A DNA stretch of 9,198 bases, from NCBI GenBank assembly GCA_029940245.1, contig JAOZRF010000001.1, positions 22,563 to 31,760 on the forward strand, in the 5' to 3' direction. Within the stretch, counting starts at the first letter, position 1. Each line of letters opens with the position of its first letter. This stretch comes from Desulfobacula sp. GTDB lineage: Bacteria; Desulfobacterota; Desulfobacteria; Desulfobacterales; Desulfobacteraceae. Below, one piece after another: positions 1 to 6,999 of the stretch. The position numbers and the translations under genes were made by a program. The notes beneath the pieces are model-generated. The model searched no databases. It was not told the DNA's origin and saw only the letters and a list, made by a program, of their open reading frames with translations.

Positions 1-477
1 AAGGGACAGGATCTGGGGGTTTCCAATGCCGGCTACCGGGCCATTGATTCTCTGCATTTTGAAAAAGGATATGCATACTGGAGCCACGACATAACTCCTG
101 AATATAATCCCTATGATGCAGGACTTGGTTTCTGTGTTGACATGACCAAGGAAGATTTTATCGGGAAAGAAGCGCTGGAAAAGGTAAAAAAAAATGGGGC
201 CGGGATCAAACTTTGCACTTTTACGCTTGAATCAGACCTGCCGGTCATGCTTCAAACCAGTGCCCCCATCATTTATAAGGGAGAGGTGCTTGGAGTGACC
301 ACCAGTGGAGGATATGGATATACCATTGGAAAAACCATCTGTTATGGTTATATTCCAGTAGAACATTTAGACCATTGCAACCAGTATGAAATAGAGACAT
401 ACAAAAAAACATACAAAGCCCAAATCCATAAAAACAGGGCTCTTTACGATCCAAAACGAGAAAAAATTTTGATTTAA
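1..477 (+). CDS. FAD-dependent oxidoreductase with GcvT domain, sarcosine/dimethylglycine dehydrogenase-like (3' end only)
   Basis: The frame is open from base 1 to the TAA at 475-477, giving 158 visible C-terminal residues; the start lies outside the window. The visible part opens with GVSNAGYRAIDSLHFEKGY and continues with GLGFCVDM...DFIGKEAL. These are typical of the folate-binding GcvT-like domain at the C-terminus of sarcosine and dimethylglycine dehydrogenases. A GcvT C-terminal beta-barrel follows, containing GEVLGVTTSGGYGYTIGK. Members of this family oxidise an N-methyl amine on an N-terminal FAD domain and pass the one-carbon unit to tetrahydrofolate bound here, in the cytoplasm. The FAD domain is not in the window, so a free-standing aminomethyltransferase-like protein remains possible. 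The serine-glycine rich stretch favours the dehydrogenase-type family over glycine cleavage GcvT. It is followed after 24 bases by the HAD phosphatase gene on the same strand, so co-transcription is likely. Confidence 0.85.
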   Translation, partial: KGQDLGVSNAGYRAIDSLHFEKGYAYWSHDITPEYNPYDAGLGFCVDMTKEDFIGKEALEKVKKNGAGIKLCTFTLESDLPVMLQTSAPIIYKGEVLGVTTSGGYGYTIGKTICYGYIPVEHLDHCNQYEIETYKKTYKAQIHKNRALYDPKREKILI

Positions 478-501
478 CACATTTTTCCGGAAAAGAAAAT
501 T

Positions 502-1164
502 ATGAAAAAAAAAGTGTTTAAAGGGGTCATATTTGATTTGGATGGTACCCTTCTGGACACGATAGCTGATATTGCAGATGCTGTTAATAGAACCTTGCTT
601 GAATCAGGCTTTAATGAACATCCCCTGGCTGCGTATCACTATTACATCGGCAGCGGCTGGCGTAAACTCATTTATGAAACTTTGCCCAAAGGCACTCCGG
701 AAAAAATCGCGGAAGCAGTGTATAAAAAATCAAAAACACGTTATCACGACAATTTGAACAAAACCACTGTCCCTTACAGCGGTATTACTGAGCTTCTGGA
801 CTATCTGGCTCAACAAAAAATTGTTGCCGCGGTTTTAACTAACAAAGCGCATGAACCGGCAGTAAAATGTATTAAAGAAATTCTGCCTGACCGGACTTTT
901 GCTTTTATCATGGGCAAAGGAAGAGACTTTAACCCAAAGCCTGACCCTGAAGGTGCATTAATTATTTCAGAAAAAACCGGGATACCCCCAAAAAAATTTT
1001 TATTTATCGGAGACAGTGATGTGGACATGATCACCGCTAATGCAGCAGGAATGTTCGGGGTTGGTGCCTGCTGGGGGTATCGCGATGAAGTCGAACTTAA
1101 AGAAAGTGGGAGTAAAGTCCTGGCTTATCACCCTAAAGATGTCATCAAATTCTTGTCATGTTAG
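502..1164 (+). CDS. HAD-superfamily phosphatase, phosphoglycolate phosphatase (Gph)-like
   Basis: This is a complete 220-residue protein, normal for Gph/PGMB-type HAD hydrolases. All four HAD motifs are visible. Motif I is FDLDGTLLDT, with nucleophile D12 and acid/base D14. Motif II is T113 in VLTNK. Motif III is K146 in NPKPDP. Motif IV is GDSDVDM, with D171 and D175 binding Mg2+. The helical cap is of the C1 type between motifs I and II (about residues 20-90). The family removes phosphate from small molecules in the cytosol. The closest textbook pattern is 2-phosphoglycolate phosphatase, but substrate cannot be fixed from motifs. The ATG at 502 is preceded by a weak Shine-Dalgarno-like GGAAAAG at 489-495. 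The upstream oxidoreductase gene ends 24 bases earlier, which suggests one operon. The 3' end overlaps the convergent kinase gene by 9 bases. Confidence 0.9.
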   Translation: MKKKVFKGVIFDLDGTLLDTIADIADAVNRTLLESGFNEHPLAAYHYYIGSGWRKLIYETLPKGTPEKIAEAVYKKSKTRYHDNLNKTTVPYSGITELLDYLAQQKIVAAVLTNKAHEPAVKCIKEILPDRTFAFIMGKGRDFNPKPDPEGALIISEKTGIPPKKFLFIGDSDVDMITANAAGMFGVGACWGYRDEVELKESGSKVLAYHPKDVIKFLSC

Positions 1165-1728
1165 CTTTTTTCGAATTCCAGTCCTGACTTCTTCAGTGAT
1201 TTTCTCCAGTTCTTTTGAGTTATCAACCAGGATATGTTTAAATAGTGGTGGTTTTTCATCATCATAATAGGTATTAAGAGTATGCCAGTTTGCAAATTTA
1301 CCTGCGTCTCTGGGATTCGCCCTTTGGAGCATTCTTTTTTTTCTGACATCAGGATTGCAGTAAATATAGTGAATTTCAACGGAGGCTTCTAATAGTGATT
1401 CAAGTTTTTCCGGCCATTTTGTATCACGGAGTTCCTTTGTAAAAGGACCAGCTATCACTACATCAATCTGGGTAAGATTCTCCCGTGCAATATCAAAAAG
1501 CTGGTCATAAACAGGTTGCCTGAAATTATTTTTGAAAAAAGTGCTGTCTCTATCATCAGGATCATGACCTGATAAAGACAAAGAGAGCCTTACCAATCGT
1601 TCAGTTGCAGTATCAATATCTATAAAAGCTGCTTGTAATTTTTTTGCAAGAATTTTCCCATAGGTAGACTTTCCTGCTCCAGGACTGCCGCAAACAATTG
1701 TTGCATTTCGGGATTCCTCATCTCTCAT
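1156..1728 (-). CDS. Small P-loop kinase / AAA_33 (zeta-toxin-like) ATP-binding protein
   Basis: This 190-residue protein has a Walker A motif GSPGAGKST at residues 14-22 and an acidic IDID segment at 36-39, where small-molecule kinases hold Mg2+ or substrate. The hydrophobic strand DVVIAGPF (residues 89-96) precedes a C-terminal lid-like region with R136, R140-D141 and K144 in QRANPRDAGK. This order resembles shikimate/gluconate-type kinases and the AAA_33/zeta-toxin-like group. The phosphorylated substrate is unknown. No antitoxin-like partner lies next to it, so toxin function is not supported. The ATG at 1728 is the first usual start in the frame, but the nearest purine-rich site (AGGAAAAA) lies about 14-17 bases upstream, inside the triosephosphate isomerase remnant, so initiation looks weak. 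The TGA stop lies inside the last codons of the convergent phosphatase gene. Confidence 0.8.
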   Translation of the reverse strand: MRDEESRNATIVCGSPGAGKSTYGKILAKKLQAAFIDIDTATERLVRLSLSLSGHDPDDRDSTFFKNNFRQPVYDQLFDIARENLTQIDVVIAGPFTKELRDTKWPEKLESLLEASVEIHYIYCNPDVRKKRMLQRANPRDAGKFANWHTLNTYYDDEKPPLFKHILVDNSKELEKITEEVRTGIRKKLT

Positions 1729-1733
1729 AACTT

Positions 1734-1877
1734 TTATGCTGTTTTTCCTGTGCCGATTACCCAGACTGGTTCATAAACAATGACCAAATACTTTAGTTCA
1801 TCAAGATCGAAGTATTGAAACCCATCTGATACCTGTTTGTCAAGTATCAAAAATGTTTTGCACCCTTCAAAAAGATA
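1734..1877 (-). pseudogene. tpiA: Triosephosphate isomerase remnant (internal fragment with catalytic-Glu motif)
   Basis: The minus-strand frame from 1877 to the TAA at 1736-1734 has 47 codons between two stops. It ends in LVIVYEPVWVIGTGKTA followed directly by the stop. The stretch YEPVW-IGTGKTA is the active-site signature of triosephosphate isomerase, with the catalytic Glu in YEP and the flexible loop 6 in IGTGKTA. The preceding residues (KTFLILDKQVSDGF) match the helix that normally lies before this strand. Full-length enzymes have about 250 residues, so both the N-terminal half and the last quarter are missing, and no start codon is placed for the frame. It therefore cannot encode a working barrel. 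A GGGAGGTGAT sequence at its upstream edge resembles a strong ribosome-binding site but serves no start in this frame. The kinase ATG follows 5 bases after the stop. Confidence 0.75.
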
Positions 1878-1894
1878 TCACCTCCCTGAGTTAA

Positions 1895-2134
1895 ACCTTA
1901 TGGCAAATATCCAGTAATAAATTTTGTGTGTTGACTGTTCGGGCACATTGTGTTACCGATGATTCATTACATACACTGGCGGATATCTACAATTCGATCA
2001 TTCCCTTTGTACTGGTTATGATTATCGGTTTAGCCCTTGTTATGGCATTGCCCCATGGTTGCCTGATTTATATTGTAGGAACTGATATTAACGAATATGG
2101 AATAACAAATGCAGAATTTAAAAGAACTGGTTAA
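1895..2134 (+). pseudogene. dctM: TRAP transporter large permease (DctM) C-terminal remnant
   Basis: The frame is open from 1895 (after a TAA at 1892-1894) to the TAA at 2132-2134. If it were translated from the GTG at 1928 it would give 68 residues. The core DIYNSIIPFVLVMIIGLALVMALP has the layout of the last transmembrane helix of DctM-type TRAP permeases, which typically end with a pattern such as (I/L)(F/Y)RG(I/V)(L/I)PF, a long hydrophobic helix and a final FP before the C-terminus. Intact DctM has about 430 residues in 12 or more helices. None of the rest is present upstream, where the minus-strand isomerase remnant lies. I read this as a scar of a lost C4-dicarboxylate-type uptake system. 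A small one-helix membrane protein is the alternative, but no ribosome-binding site precedes the GTG. Confidence 0.5.
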
Positions 2135-2143
2135 GAGGTGTAT

Positions 2144-3091
2144 ATGAAAAAAAACCTTTTAGAAATTGATTTTGATGAAAATGTATTTATTGAAATATTT
2201 CCAGAATGGCAGGGATGTAACCTTGAAATAACAAAACTGAGCGGCGGTATCACCAATAAATTATACCGCGTAAAATCAGAAAAGGGAGATGTTACAGTCA
2301 GGATATACGGCGACAAAACCGAACTTTTTATAAACCGCGACTTTGAGATCCAGGCGCTGGAGGAAATGTCTAAAATCGGAGTTTGTTCCAAAGTAGTCAG
2401 TTACATGCCTGAAATAGGCTTAACCGTTGTTGAATTTATAGATGATAGCATTGTTTTAACTAATAAGCACTTTCTTGACCAGGCGCTCTATCCTGAGATT
2501 GCAAGCCCTATACGGAAAATTCATAACAGCAAAGTTACACTAAATAAGATCTTTAATCCACTTGTGGAAGTCGGAAAAATGGCATCCATATTGGAAAATT
2601 GTAATGTCAAATACCCTGAATTCGATATCCAGGGATCCATCAAACGTCTGGAAAAGCTATCTGCTATCATTAATATTCCTGAAACTGAATTTGTAGCCTG
2701 TCACAATGATCTTCTGGCAGATAATTTTATTCTGATTAAAGAAGAATACAAACACAAGTACGACGCACCTATGTATATTATCGACTGGGAATATGCCGGA
2801 ATGGCGCCTAAATATTATGATATAGCCGACATGTTTCAGGAAGTGCTGATTCCGCGGGAATCTGAAAAACAGATTGTAAGGGAATATTGTGAGGATCGTC
2901 AGTTTGATAAAACGCTTTACTATATTGATCTGTTTAAACCGTTTCCCGATATATTCTGGTTTTTGTGGAGTTTAATCCAACTTAATATTTCGACCATTGA
3001 ATTCGATTTTTACAATTATGGAGAAACCAAATACAACAACGCCCAGCAAAATATTAAATTCCTGAGCGATGAATATGGTATATCTATATAA
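2144..3091 (+). CDS. Choline/ethanolamine kinase-like phosphotransferase (LicA/APH fold)
   Basis: This 315-residue protein has the eukaryotic-kinase-like APH fold. LSGGITNKLYRV (about residues 32-43) matches the nucleotide-binding opening of choline kinases, followed by VTVRIYG. The Brenner motif HNDLLADN has H187, catalytic D189 and N194, and IIDWEYAG has the Mg2+-binding D214. Tryptophan- and aromatic-rich helices near the end (FPDIFWFLWSLIQ) fit choline/ethanolamine kinases more than antibiotic kinases. The expected reaction is ATP-dependent phosphorylation of choline, ethanolamine or a similar amino alcohol in the cytosol. No licB/licC or phospholipid genes are visible nearby, so the pathway is open. 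I place the start at ATG 2144 rather than the in-frame GTG at 2138, because AAGAGG at 2133-2138 is a good ribosome-binding site five bases before the ATG. It stands alone on this strand and converges with trmJ. Confidence 0.85.
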   Translation: MKKNLLEIDFDENVFIEIFPEWQGCNLEITKLSGGITNKLYRVKSEKGDVTVRIYGDKTELFINRDFEIQALEEMSKIGVCSKVVSYMPEIGLTVVEFIDDSIVLTNKHFLDQALYPEIASPIRKIHNSKVTLNKIFNPLVEVGKMASILENCNVKYPEFDIQGSIKRLEKLSAIINIPETEFVACHNDLLADNFILIKEEYKHKYDAPMYIIDWEYAGMAPKYYDIADMFQEVLIPRESEKQIVREYCEDRQFDKTLYYIDLFKPFPDIFWFLWSLIQLNISTIEFDFYNYGETKYNNAQQNIKFLSDEYGISI

Positions 3092-3103
3092 CGCATAAGA
3101 TTA

Positions 3104-3862
3104 TCAACCCCGGCGGTTGGTATTTGTATTTTCTCTTCTCTGGTTTTCTGTCCAGTCTATCCGGCTCATCATTCCCCGGATAATCCTGACATCCCTGGAT
3201 GTCAGTCCTGTTGCACCAAAAAGCCGTCTGAAGGTTCTTAACACGTGTTCCGGGTTTTGTTTGTCAAGAAAATCAATATTTAAAAGACTTTTTTTCATAT
3301 GTGCAAACATATTTTCTATCTCATTCCCATCAGCAAGCTTTTGGGGGCGCAGGGCAGAAATTTTCTCCTCTGGATCAGATTTTAAAGATATTTCGTATAA
3401 CAATACGGTCAGGGCATGACTCAGGTTCATGGACTTGTAGGCATCATGGGTTGGGATGGTGATAAAATGCTGGCAAAGGTCAAGATCTTTTGTCTCAAGC
3501 CCTGTGTCCTCGGGACCCAAAACCAGTGCGCAATTTTCTGTTGGATATGTTTCCCTTAATTTTTTTGCGGCATTGGATGGTGAAAAAAAATTTTCCCTGT
3601 ACTTGCCAAACCGCCGGGTAGTGCCAAAGGCAATCTGTATATCTGAAAGAGCAGATTGCAGATCATCAAAGATCAAAGCATTTTGAAGAACAGTGAATGC
3701 GCTTAAGGCCATTTTTTTTGCCAAAAGGGATTGATAATGTTTTGTGGGATTGACCAGTCGAAGTTGTGTGAATCCAAAATTCATCATGGTTCTGCAAACA
3801 GAACCAATATTAATCGGTCCCCGGGGTTCAACAAGAATTACTGAAAGGTTTTCAGGTCTCAT
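3104..3862 (-). CDS. trmJ: tRNA (cytidine/uridine-2'-O-)-methyltransferase TrmJ (SpoU/SPOUT family)
   Basis: This 252-residue protein matches TrmJ in length (about 245 residues) and has all three SPOUT motifs. Motif 1 is NIGSVCRTMMNFG (residues 18-30), with R24 as the likely catalytic arginine. Motif 2 is LVLGPEDTGL (113-122) and motif 3 is SMNLSHALTVLLYE (144-157). Motifs 2 and 3 form the trefoil knot that binds S-adenosylmethionine. The enzyme 2'-O-methylates position 32 of tRNA anticodon loops, working as a dimer in the cytosol. The C-terminal helices after residue 180 (HVLRTFRRLFGATGLTSRDV) match the TrmJ extension, which separates it from the related TrmL and TrmH. The start context lacks a good Shine-Dalgarno sequence. 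It follows the PHP gene by 86 bases on the same strand and ends 12 bases from the convergent choline-kinase-like gene. Confidence 0.92.
   Translation of the reverse strand: MRPENLSVILVEPRGPINIGSVCRTMMNFGFTQLRLVNPTKHYQSLLAKKMALSAFTVLQNALIFDDLQSALSDIQIAFGTTRRFGKYRENFFSPSNAAKKLRETYPTENCALVLGPEDTGLETKDLDLCQHFITIPTHDAYKSMNLSHALTVLLYEISLKSDPEEKISALRPQKLADGNEIENMFAHMKKSLLNIDFLDKQNPEHVLRTFRRLFGATGLTSRDVRIIRGMMSRIDWTENQRRENTNTNRRG
3105..3119. terminator. Possible weak hairpin at the convergent gene ends
   Basis: CAACC (3105-3109) and GGTTG (3115-3119) form a 5-bp stem around a 5-base loop, 14 bases after the choline-kinase-like stop. On the plus strand it is followed by a T-rich run (TATTTGTATTTTC). 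It overlaps the last codons of trmJ. The stem is short and the T-tract broken, so this is only a candidate terminator for the plus-strand gene. Confidence 0.22.
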
Positions 3863-3948
3863 TTTTATTGTCTTTATACTATTTCTTTTTTATCCAAGGT
3901 TAATAAGACTTGAGCTAACAAGGCCGCTCTCTTGTTTTCTGCTATATT

Positions 3949-4800
3949 TTAAGTTAGAAGCCTAGGCTCAGGCCATTGAGTATCAAATCCAAGGGCTTTT
4001 AATATTTCGATCGCTTTGTCAATATGGTCGCCGGCTTCATTGACACCATGGGAGTCATCTCCGGGGACAACAATAATGCCCATTTCTGCTGCTCTTTTTA
4101 AAATTGAGGTTGTTATATAGGGTTCTTTTGCACCTTTATTAAGAGCCCGCAGGTTGAAATCCATAACCAGATCCAGGGTTTTTATAAGTATCAGGTTTCT
4201 TTTGATTTTTTGAACAATTTGTGGGAGTAAAAGTCTTTTTTCATAATCTTCATCATAGATTTTTATATGGTCAAAATGTCCAACTACAAAAGGTTTAAGT
4301 TCTTTTATCATTTCATATTGCAGGTCAAAGTATTTTTCATACATGGCTTCATATGAGCCGTATAGCAAAGCAATTCTTTCATATTCTCCTCTGGAATAAT
4401 CAAAACTATTGTCATCAACATGGTGGACAGATCCGACAATATAATCGGGTTGAAATTTTGAGGTCAGGTTTTTAATATGATCAACATAGCCTGTATATGT
4501 TTCTGTCTCCATCCCAATAAAGATTTTAATTTTTGATGCATATTTTTTTTTCAAACAATTAATATTTTTAAAATAATCTTCAAACCGTTTGTACAGGTCA
4601 GCAGCTGTGAGATTAAGCTTTGTTTCATCTGGATATAAAAAATTGTCATTGGTTGGCGGGACATGCTCAGTAATTCCGACTTTTGAAAATCCAAGTTCTA
4701 TATATCGTTGGATAATAGCTTCCAGTGGATCCCTGGCATGGCTGCAATACTGGCCGCTATGGCCTCCATGCAGTGAGATAAGCTTTGCTGTTGTATTCAT
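3949..4800 (-). CDS. PHP-family phosphoesterase, histidinol-phosphatase (HIS2/HisK type)-like
   Basis: This 283-residue protein has the metal-ligand layout of the PHP superfamily: H11 and H14 with H21 in LHGGHSGQYCSHA, E45-H46 in GITEHVPP, E98/E100 in GMETET, H126-H127 in VGSVHH, H175/D177/H178 in GHFDHIK, and D248/H251 in GDDSH. The opening GHSGQYCSHA followed by DP and LYPDE resembles the histidinol-phosphatase branch that includes yeast His2. The expected reaction is hydrolysis of L-histidinol phosphate to histidinol with a tri-metal centre in the cytosol. No other his gene is nearby, so another phosphomonoester substrate is possible. There is no Shine-Dalgarno sequence before the ATG at 4800 (CGCTTCC), and no better start is seen upstream. 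The gene lies 81 bases after the phosphate transporter, just beyond one of the 64-bp repeats, and 86 bases before trmJ. Confidence 0.82.
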   Translation of the reverse strand: MNTTAKLISLHGGHSGQYCSHARDPLEAIIQRYIELGFSKVGITEHVPPTNDNFLYPDETKLNLTAADLYKRFEDYFKNINCLKKKYASKIKIFIGMETETYTGYVDHIKNLTSKFQPDYIVGSVHHVDDNSFDYSRGEYERIALLYGSYEAMYEKYFDLQYEMIKELKPFVVGHFDHIKIYDEDYEKRLLLPQIVQKIKRNLILIKTLDLVMDFNLRALNKGAKEPYITTSILKRAAEMGIIVVPGDDSHGVNEAGDHIDKAIEILKALGFDTQWPEPRLLT

Positions 4801-4808
4801 GGAAGCGA

Positions 4809-4872
4809 AACTATCATTAAAAAAGGAGTAAAATCAAGTATTTCATAGCAGTTGGAGCATATATAAAAAGGT
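4809..4872. repeat. 64-bp direct repeat, copy A (flanks the phosphate transport cassette)
   Basis: Aligned by hand without gaps to 7077-7140, 55 of 64 bases are identical. It lies between the phosphate transporter stop and the PHP start. On the minus strand it still reads TFLYMLQLL and a TGA stop, matching the radical SAM C-terminus TFLYMIQRL and stop in copy B. An in-frame TGA just upstream of this fragment shows it is not part of a gene here. Confidence 0.85.
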
Positions 4873-4881
4873 AGTTGTTTT

Positions 4882-6342
4882 TCATTTTTCAAAAAGACCA
4901 TAAACATATAAAAGCTTATGGCTTAAATTTTCATTGAATTCTTTATCCCCCTGACGGAATTGCCAGGAAAATGAACTGTTCCCAAGAGCTTCGGCAAATT
5001 GCCATTGATGCATAAACTTCTGACCTATTAGCTTTTCAATTGCCTTTGTCTGTTCACCTGAGACCCGATTGGAATCTATGGAATTTATTTTGTCCATTGT
5101 TATTTCCATCTCATTGATTTTAGATGCAGATAAAACAATATTTAGAATTTTGGGTGTCAAGGAAATCCGGGCGGACAATGCTTTTTTCATTTTTATTGCC
5201 GATTCAAATTTTTTACCCATAAGAGTTTCAAGCTTGTTGCTTGAAAAGCCGGTTTTATCTATTCTGAGCGCGGATTCTCTGGTAATCTGATATGCGACCG
5301 GCCTGAAAGTTTCCTGCATAAATACATTCTGCATAAAAAAAAGACTGACAAAACTTATCAGCGCAGCAATCACCGGGGTGATGATCCAGCCGCTTGAGAT
5401 CCCCCCCACGATATGCCAATTAATGCTCTTGCCGCCCTTTAGTAAACCCATTCCAATGACAGCACCTACAATCGCCTGGGAGCTTGAGACCGGAACCAGA
5501 GGAATAGCAGGCAGGCCATGAGCCCGCAAGAATGTCTCCAAGCCCTGGGAGGAGAAAAGAAACAGGACAATTGAATGGGACGATACTGCCACAAGGGCAG
5601 CCACAGGAGAAAGATCCATTATTCCTGAACCAACAGTAGCCATGACCCGCTTTGAATAGGTAAAAACGCCAACGGCGATTGCAACTCCGCCGAGGAAAAA
5701 TAATTGTTGGGTGGCCGAAAGGCTGAACAAGCCCCCAAAAGAGAGATCTGAAAAGGGAGAGACTGGAATAAATACCCCCATGACATTTGCAATATTATTT
5801 GCTCCCAGGGCATAAGAACCAAAAATTCCCGCAAGGAGCAACCCGTTGCGTGTATATCTATCCAGCGTGAACATATGAATTTTAAAAGATTTAATGATAA
5901 AAACAATTAACTTATAAAAGAATATGGCAAAGAGCGCCGATAAAACAGGGCATAATATCCAGGTTGAAACAATTTTTATCAGAGAATCAACATCAGTTAA
6001 CGCACCTGAAAAAAAATTCCATCCGATGATGGCACCCACAATGGCCTGGGAGGTTGATACAGGAAACCGGGCCAGGGTCATGAGATAGACACTTATGGCT
6101 GCTGAAAACGCCACAATAAATGCGCCTCCCAATGCATTTACAGCACCCAGTTTCCCAAGGGTATGGGAGGCACCTGCTCCGCTGATTACCGCACCCAGAA
6201 TGATAAATATACTGCAATAAATAGCAGCGGTCCGAAACCTTATCATTTTGGCGCCGACAGCAGTGCCAAACACATTAGATGCATCATTGGCACCTAGAGA
6301 CCAGCCTAGAAAAAGTCCGCTTGATAAAAAAAATGCAAACAT
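4882..6342 (-). CDS. pit: PiT-family inorganic phosphate transporter with long cytosolic-type C-terminal tail
   Basis: This is a 486-residue membrane protein. Both inverted halves of the PiT family are visible: GAND (17-20) with PVSTSQA (94-100) in the first, and GANN (180-183) with PVSSSQA (284-290) in the second. These are the paired signatures of the phosphate/cation binding sites, and many hydrophobic helices run to about residue 340. The protein takes up inorganic phosphate, or metal phosphate, across the inner membrane with H+ or Na+. Residues 345-486 are hydrophilic and not part of the PiT core. They contain two similar segments, ETLMGKKF...AL (372-389) and EKLIGQKF...AL (436-453), which suggest an internal duplication. 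The ribosome-binding site AGGAG overlaps the DUF47 stop codon 9 bases upstream, so translation is coupled to that gene. The pair sits between two 64-bp direct repeats. Confidence 0.93.
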   Translation of the reverse strand: MFAFFLSSGLFLGWSLGANDASNVFGTAVGAKMIRFRTAAIYCSIFIILGAVISGAGASHTLGKLGAVNALGGAFIVAFSAAISVYLMTLARFPVSTSQAIVGAIIGWNFFSGALTDVDSLIKIVSTWILCPVLSALFAIFFYKLIVFIIKSFKIHMFTLDRYTRNGLLLAGIFGSYALGANNIANVMGVFIPVSPFSDLSFGGLFSLSATQQLFFLGGVAIAVGVFTYSKRVMATVGSGIMDLSPVAALVAVSSHSIVLFLFSSQGLETFLRAHGLPAIPLVPVSSSQAIVGAVIGMGLLKGGKSINWHIVGGISSGWIITPVIAALISFVSLFFMQNVFMQETFRPVAYQITRESALRIDKTGFSSNKLETLMGKKFESAIKMKKALSARISLTPKILNIVLSASKINEMEITMDKINSIDSNRVSGEQTKAIEKLIGQKFMHQWQFAEALGNSSFSWQFRQGDKEFNENLSHKLLYVYGLFEK

Positions 6343-6351
6343 TTTAATCTC

Positions 6352-6999
6352 CTATAGAGAACGCTTGATGACAAAAATACTCAGATCATCTGCCACATCT
6401 TCCGCCCTGTCGGCAATTTTGTCGATATGCCTGACAAAGTCCCTCAACTGCATCTTCTGACTCAGCCGCAGTTCAGTATCTCTGAATATTCTTTTTTGAA
6501 GCATTGTAGAGATCTTATCACATTCAGTTTCCCAGAAAGAGACCTTGTGCATGTAATTTGCAATCGAAGAGATGTCCTTAAAAAAACACCTTGATGATTG
6601 CACAAGGGCTTCTGATGCATTTACTACATTTCTAACAAGTTCTTTAAAGTCATCGTGGAACTTGGGATCAATTTCGATGCATTCAATATCAAAACGGTAT
6701 AGGGTTCCTTTAAAACGGTCTATGAGCGCATCCAGGCTTTCAAGGAGATCAAGTACATCGCCTCTGGATTCGGGGATCAAGGTTTTACGATACAATTTTT
6801 CTTCAATGGAGCGTCGAAGCGCATCCCCCTTATGTTCCATCTGGGTAATTTCATCTATAGTTCTTTGAAACCTGTCTTTTTTGCCGCTTAAATAAATATC
6901 GACCCCGGATTTGAATAATAATCCGGCTTCACTGAACTGGTTTAAAAAATCATCTATCTCTTTTTCGATAGTGGTATTTTTTTTTAATATATTATCCAT
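6352..6999 (-). CDS. DUF47/PhoU-like Pit accessory regulator
   Basis: This 215-residue all-helical protein has the length and sequence pattern of the DUF47 (YkaA-like, TIGR00153) family. That family is related to PhoU and is usually encoded beside PiT transporters, where it is thought to regulate uptake. PhoU-type (E/D)xxxD metal-binding motifs are visible: E55-D59 (EHKGD), E157-D161 (ETECD) and D193-D197 within HIDKIADRAEDVADDL. No membrane segment is seen, so the protein is cytosolic or peripheral. The start at 6999 has AAGGG about 10 bases upstream. The stop TAG is immediately followed by GAG, forming part of the ribosome-binding site of the transporter. This order (regulator first, then transporter) is the standard one for the pair. 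The 111 bases between it and the upstream radical SAM gene hold repeat copy B and probably its promoter, though no clear -35/-10 pair was found. Confidence 0.9.
   Translation of the reverse strand: MDNILKKNTTIEKEIDDFLNQFSEAGLLFKSGVDIYLSGKKDRFQRTIDEITQMEHKGDALRRSIEEKLYRKTLIPESRGDVLDLLESLDALIDRFKGTLYRFDIECIEIDPKFHDDFKELVRNVVNASEALVQSSRCFFKDISSIANYMHKVSFWETECDKISTMLQKRIFRDTELRLSQKMQLRDFVRHIDKIADRAEDVADDLSIFVIKRSL

Noticed and set aside
1156..1728. Zeta toxin of a toxin-antitoxin system
   Set aside because: The fold family fits loosely, but there is no small antitoxin gene beside it; both flanks are a metabolic phosphatase and an isomerase remnant.
2144..3091. Aminoglycoside resistance phosphotransferase
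   Set aside because: The Brenner motif is shared, but the N-terminal LSGGITN motif and aromatic C-terminus fit choline/ethanolamine kinases better.
3117..3686. Plus-strand open frames opposite trmJ (3117-3419 and 3456-3686)
   Set aside because: They are antisense shadows of a well-supported gene, with no ribosome-binding sites and no recognisable family.
3905..3940. Inverted repeat AACAAG/CTTGTT between the PHP gene and trmJ
   Set aside because: A 6-bp AT-rich stem with an 8-base loop and no T-run on the transcribed (minus) strand; too weak to call a terminator.
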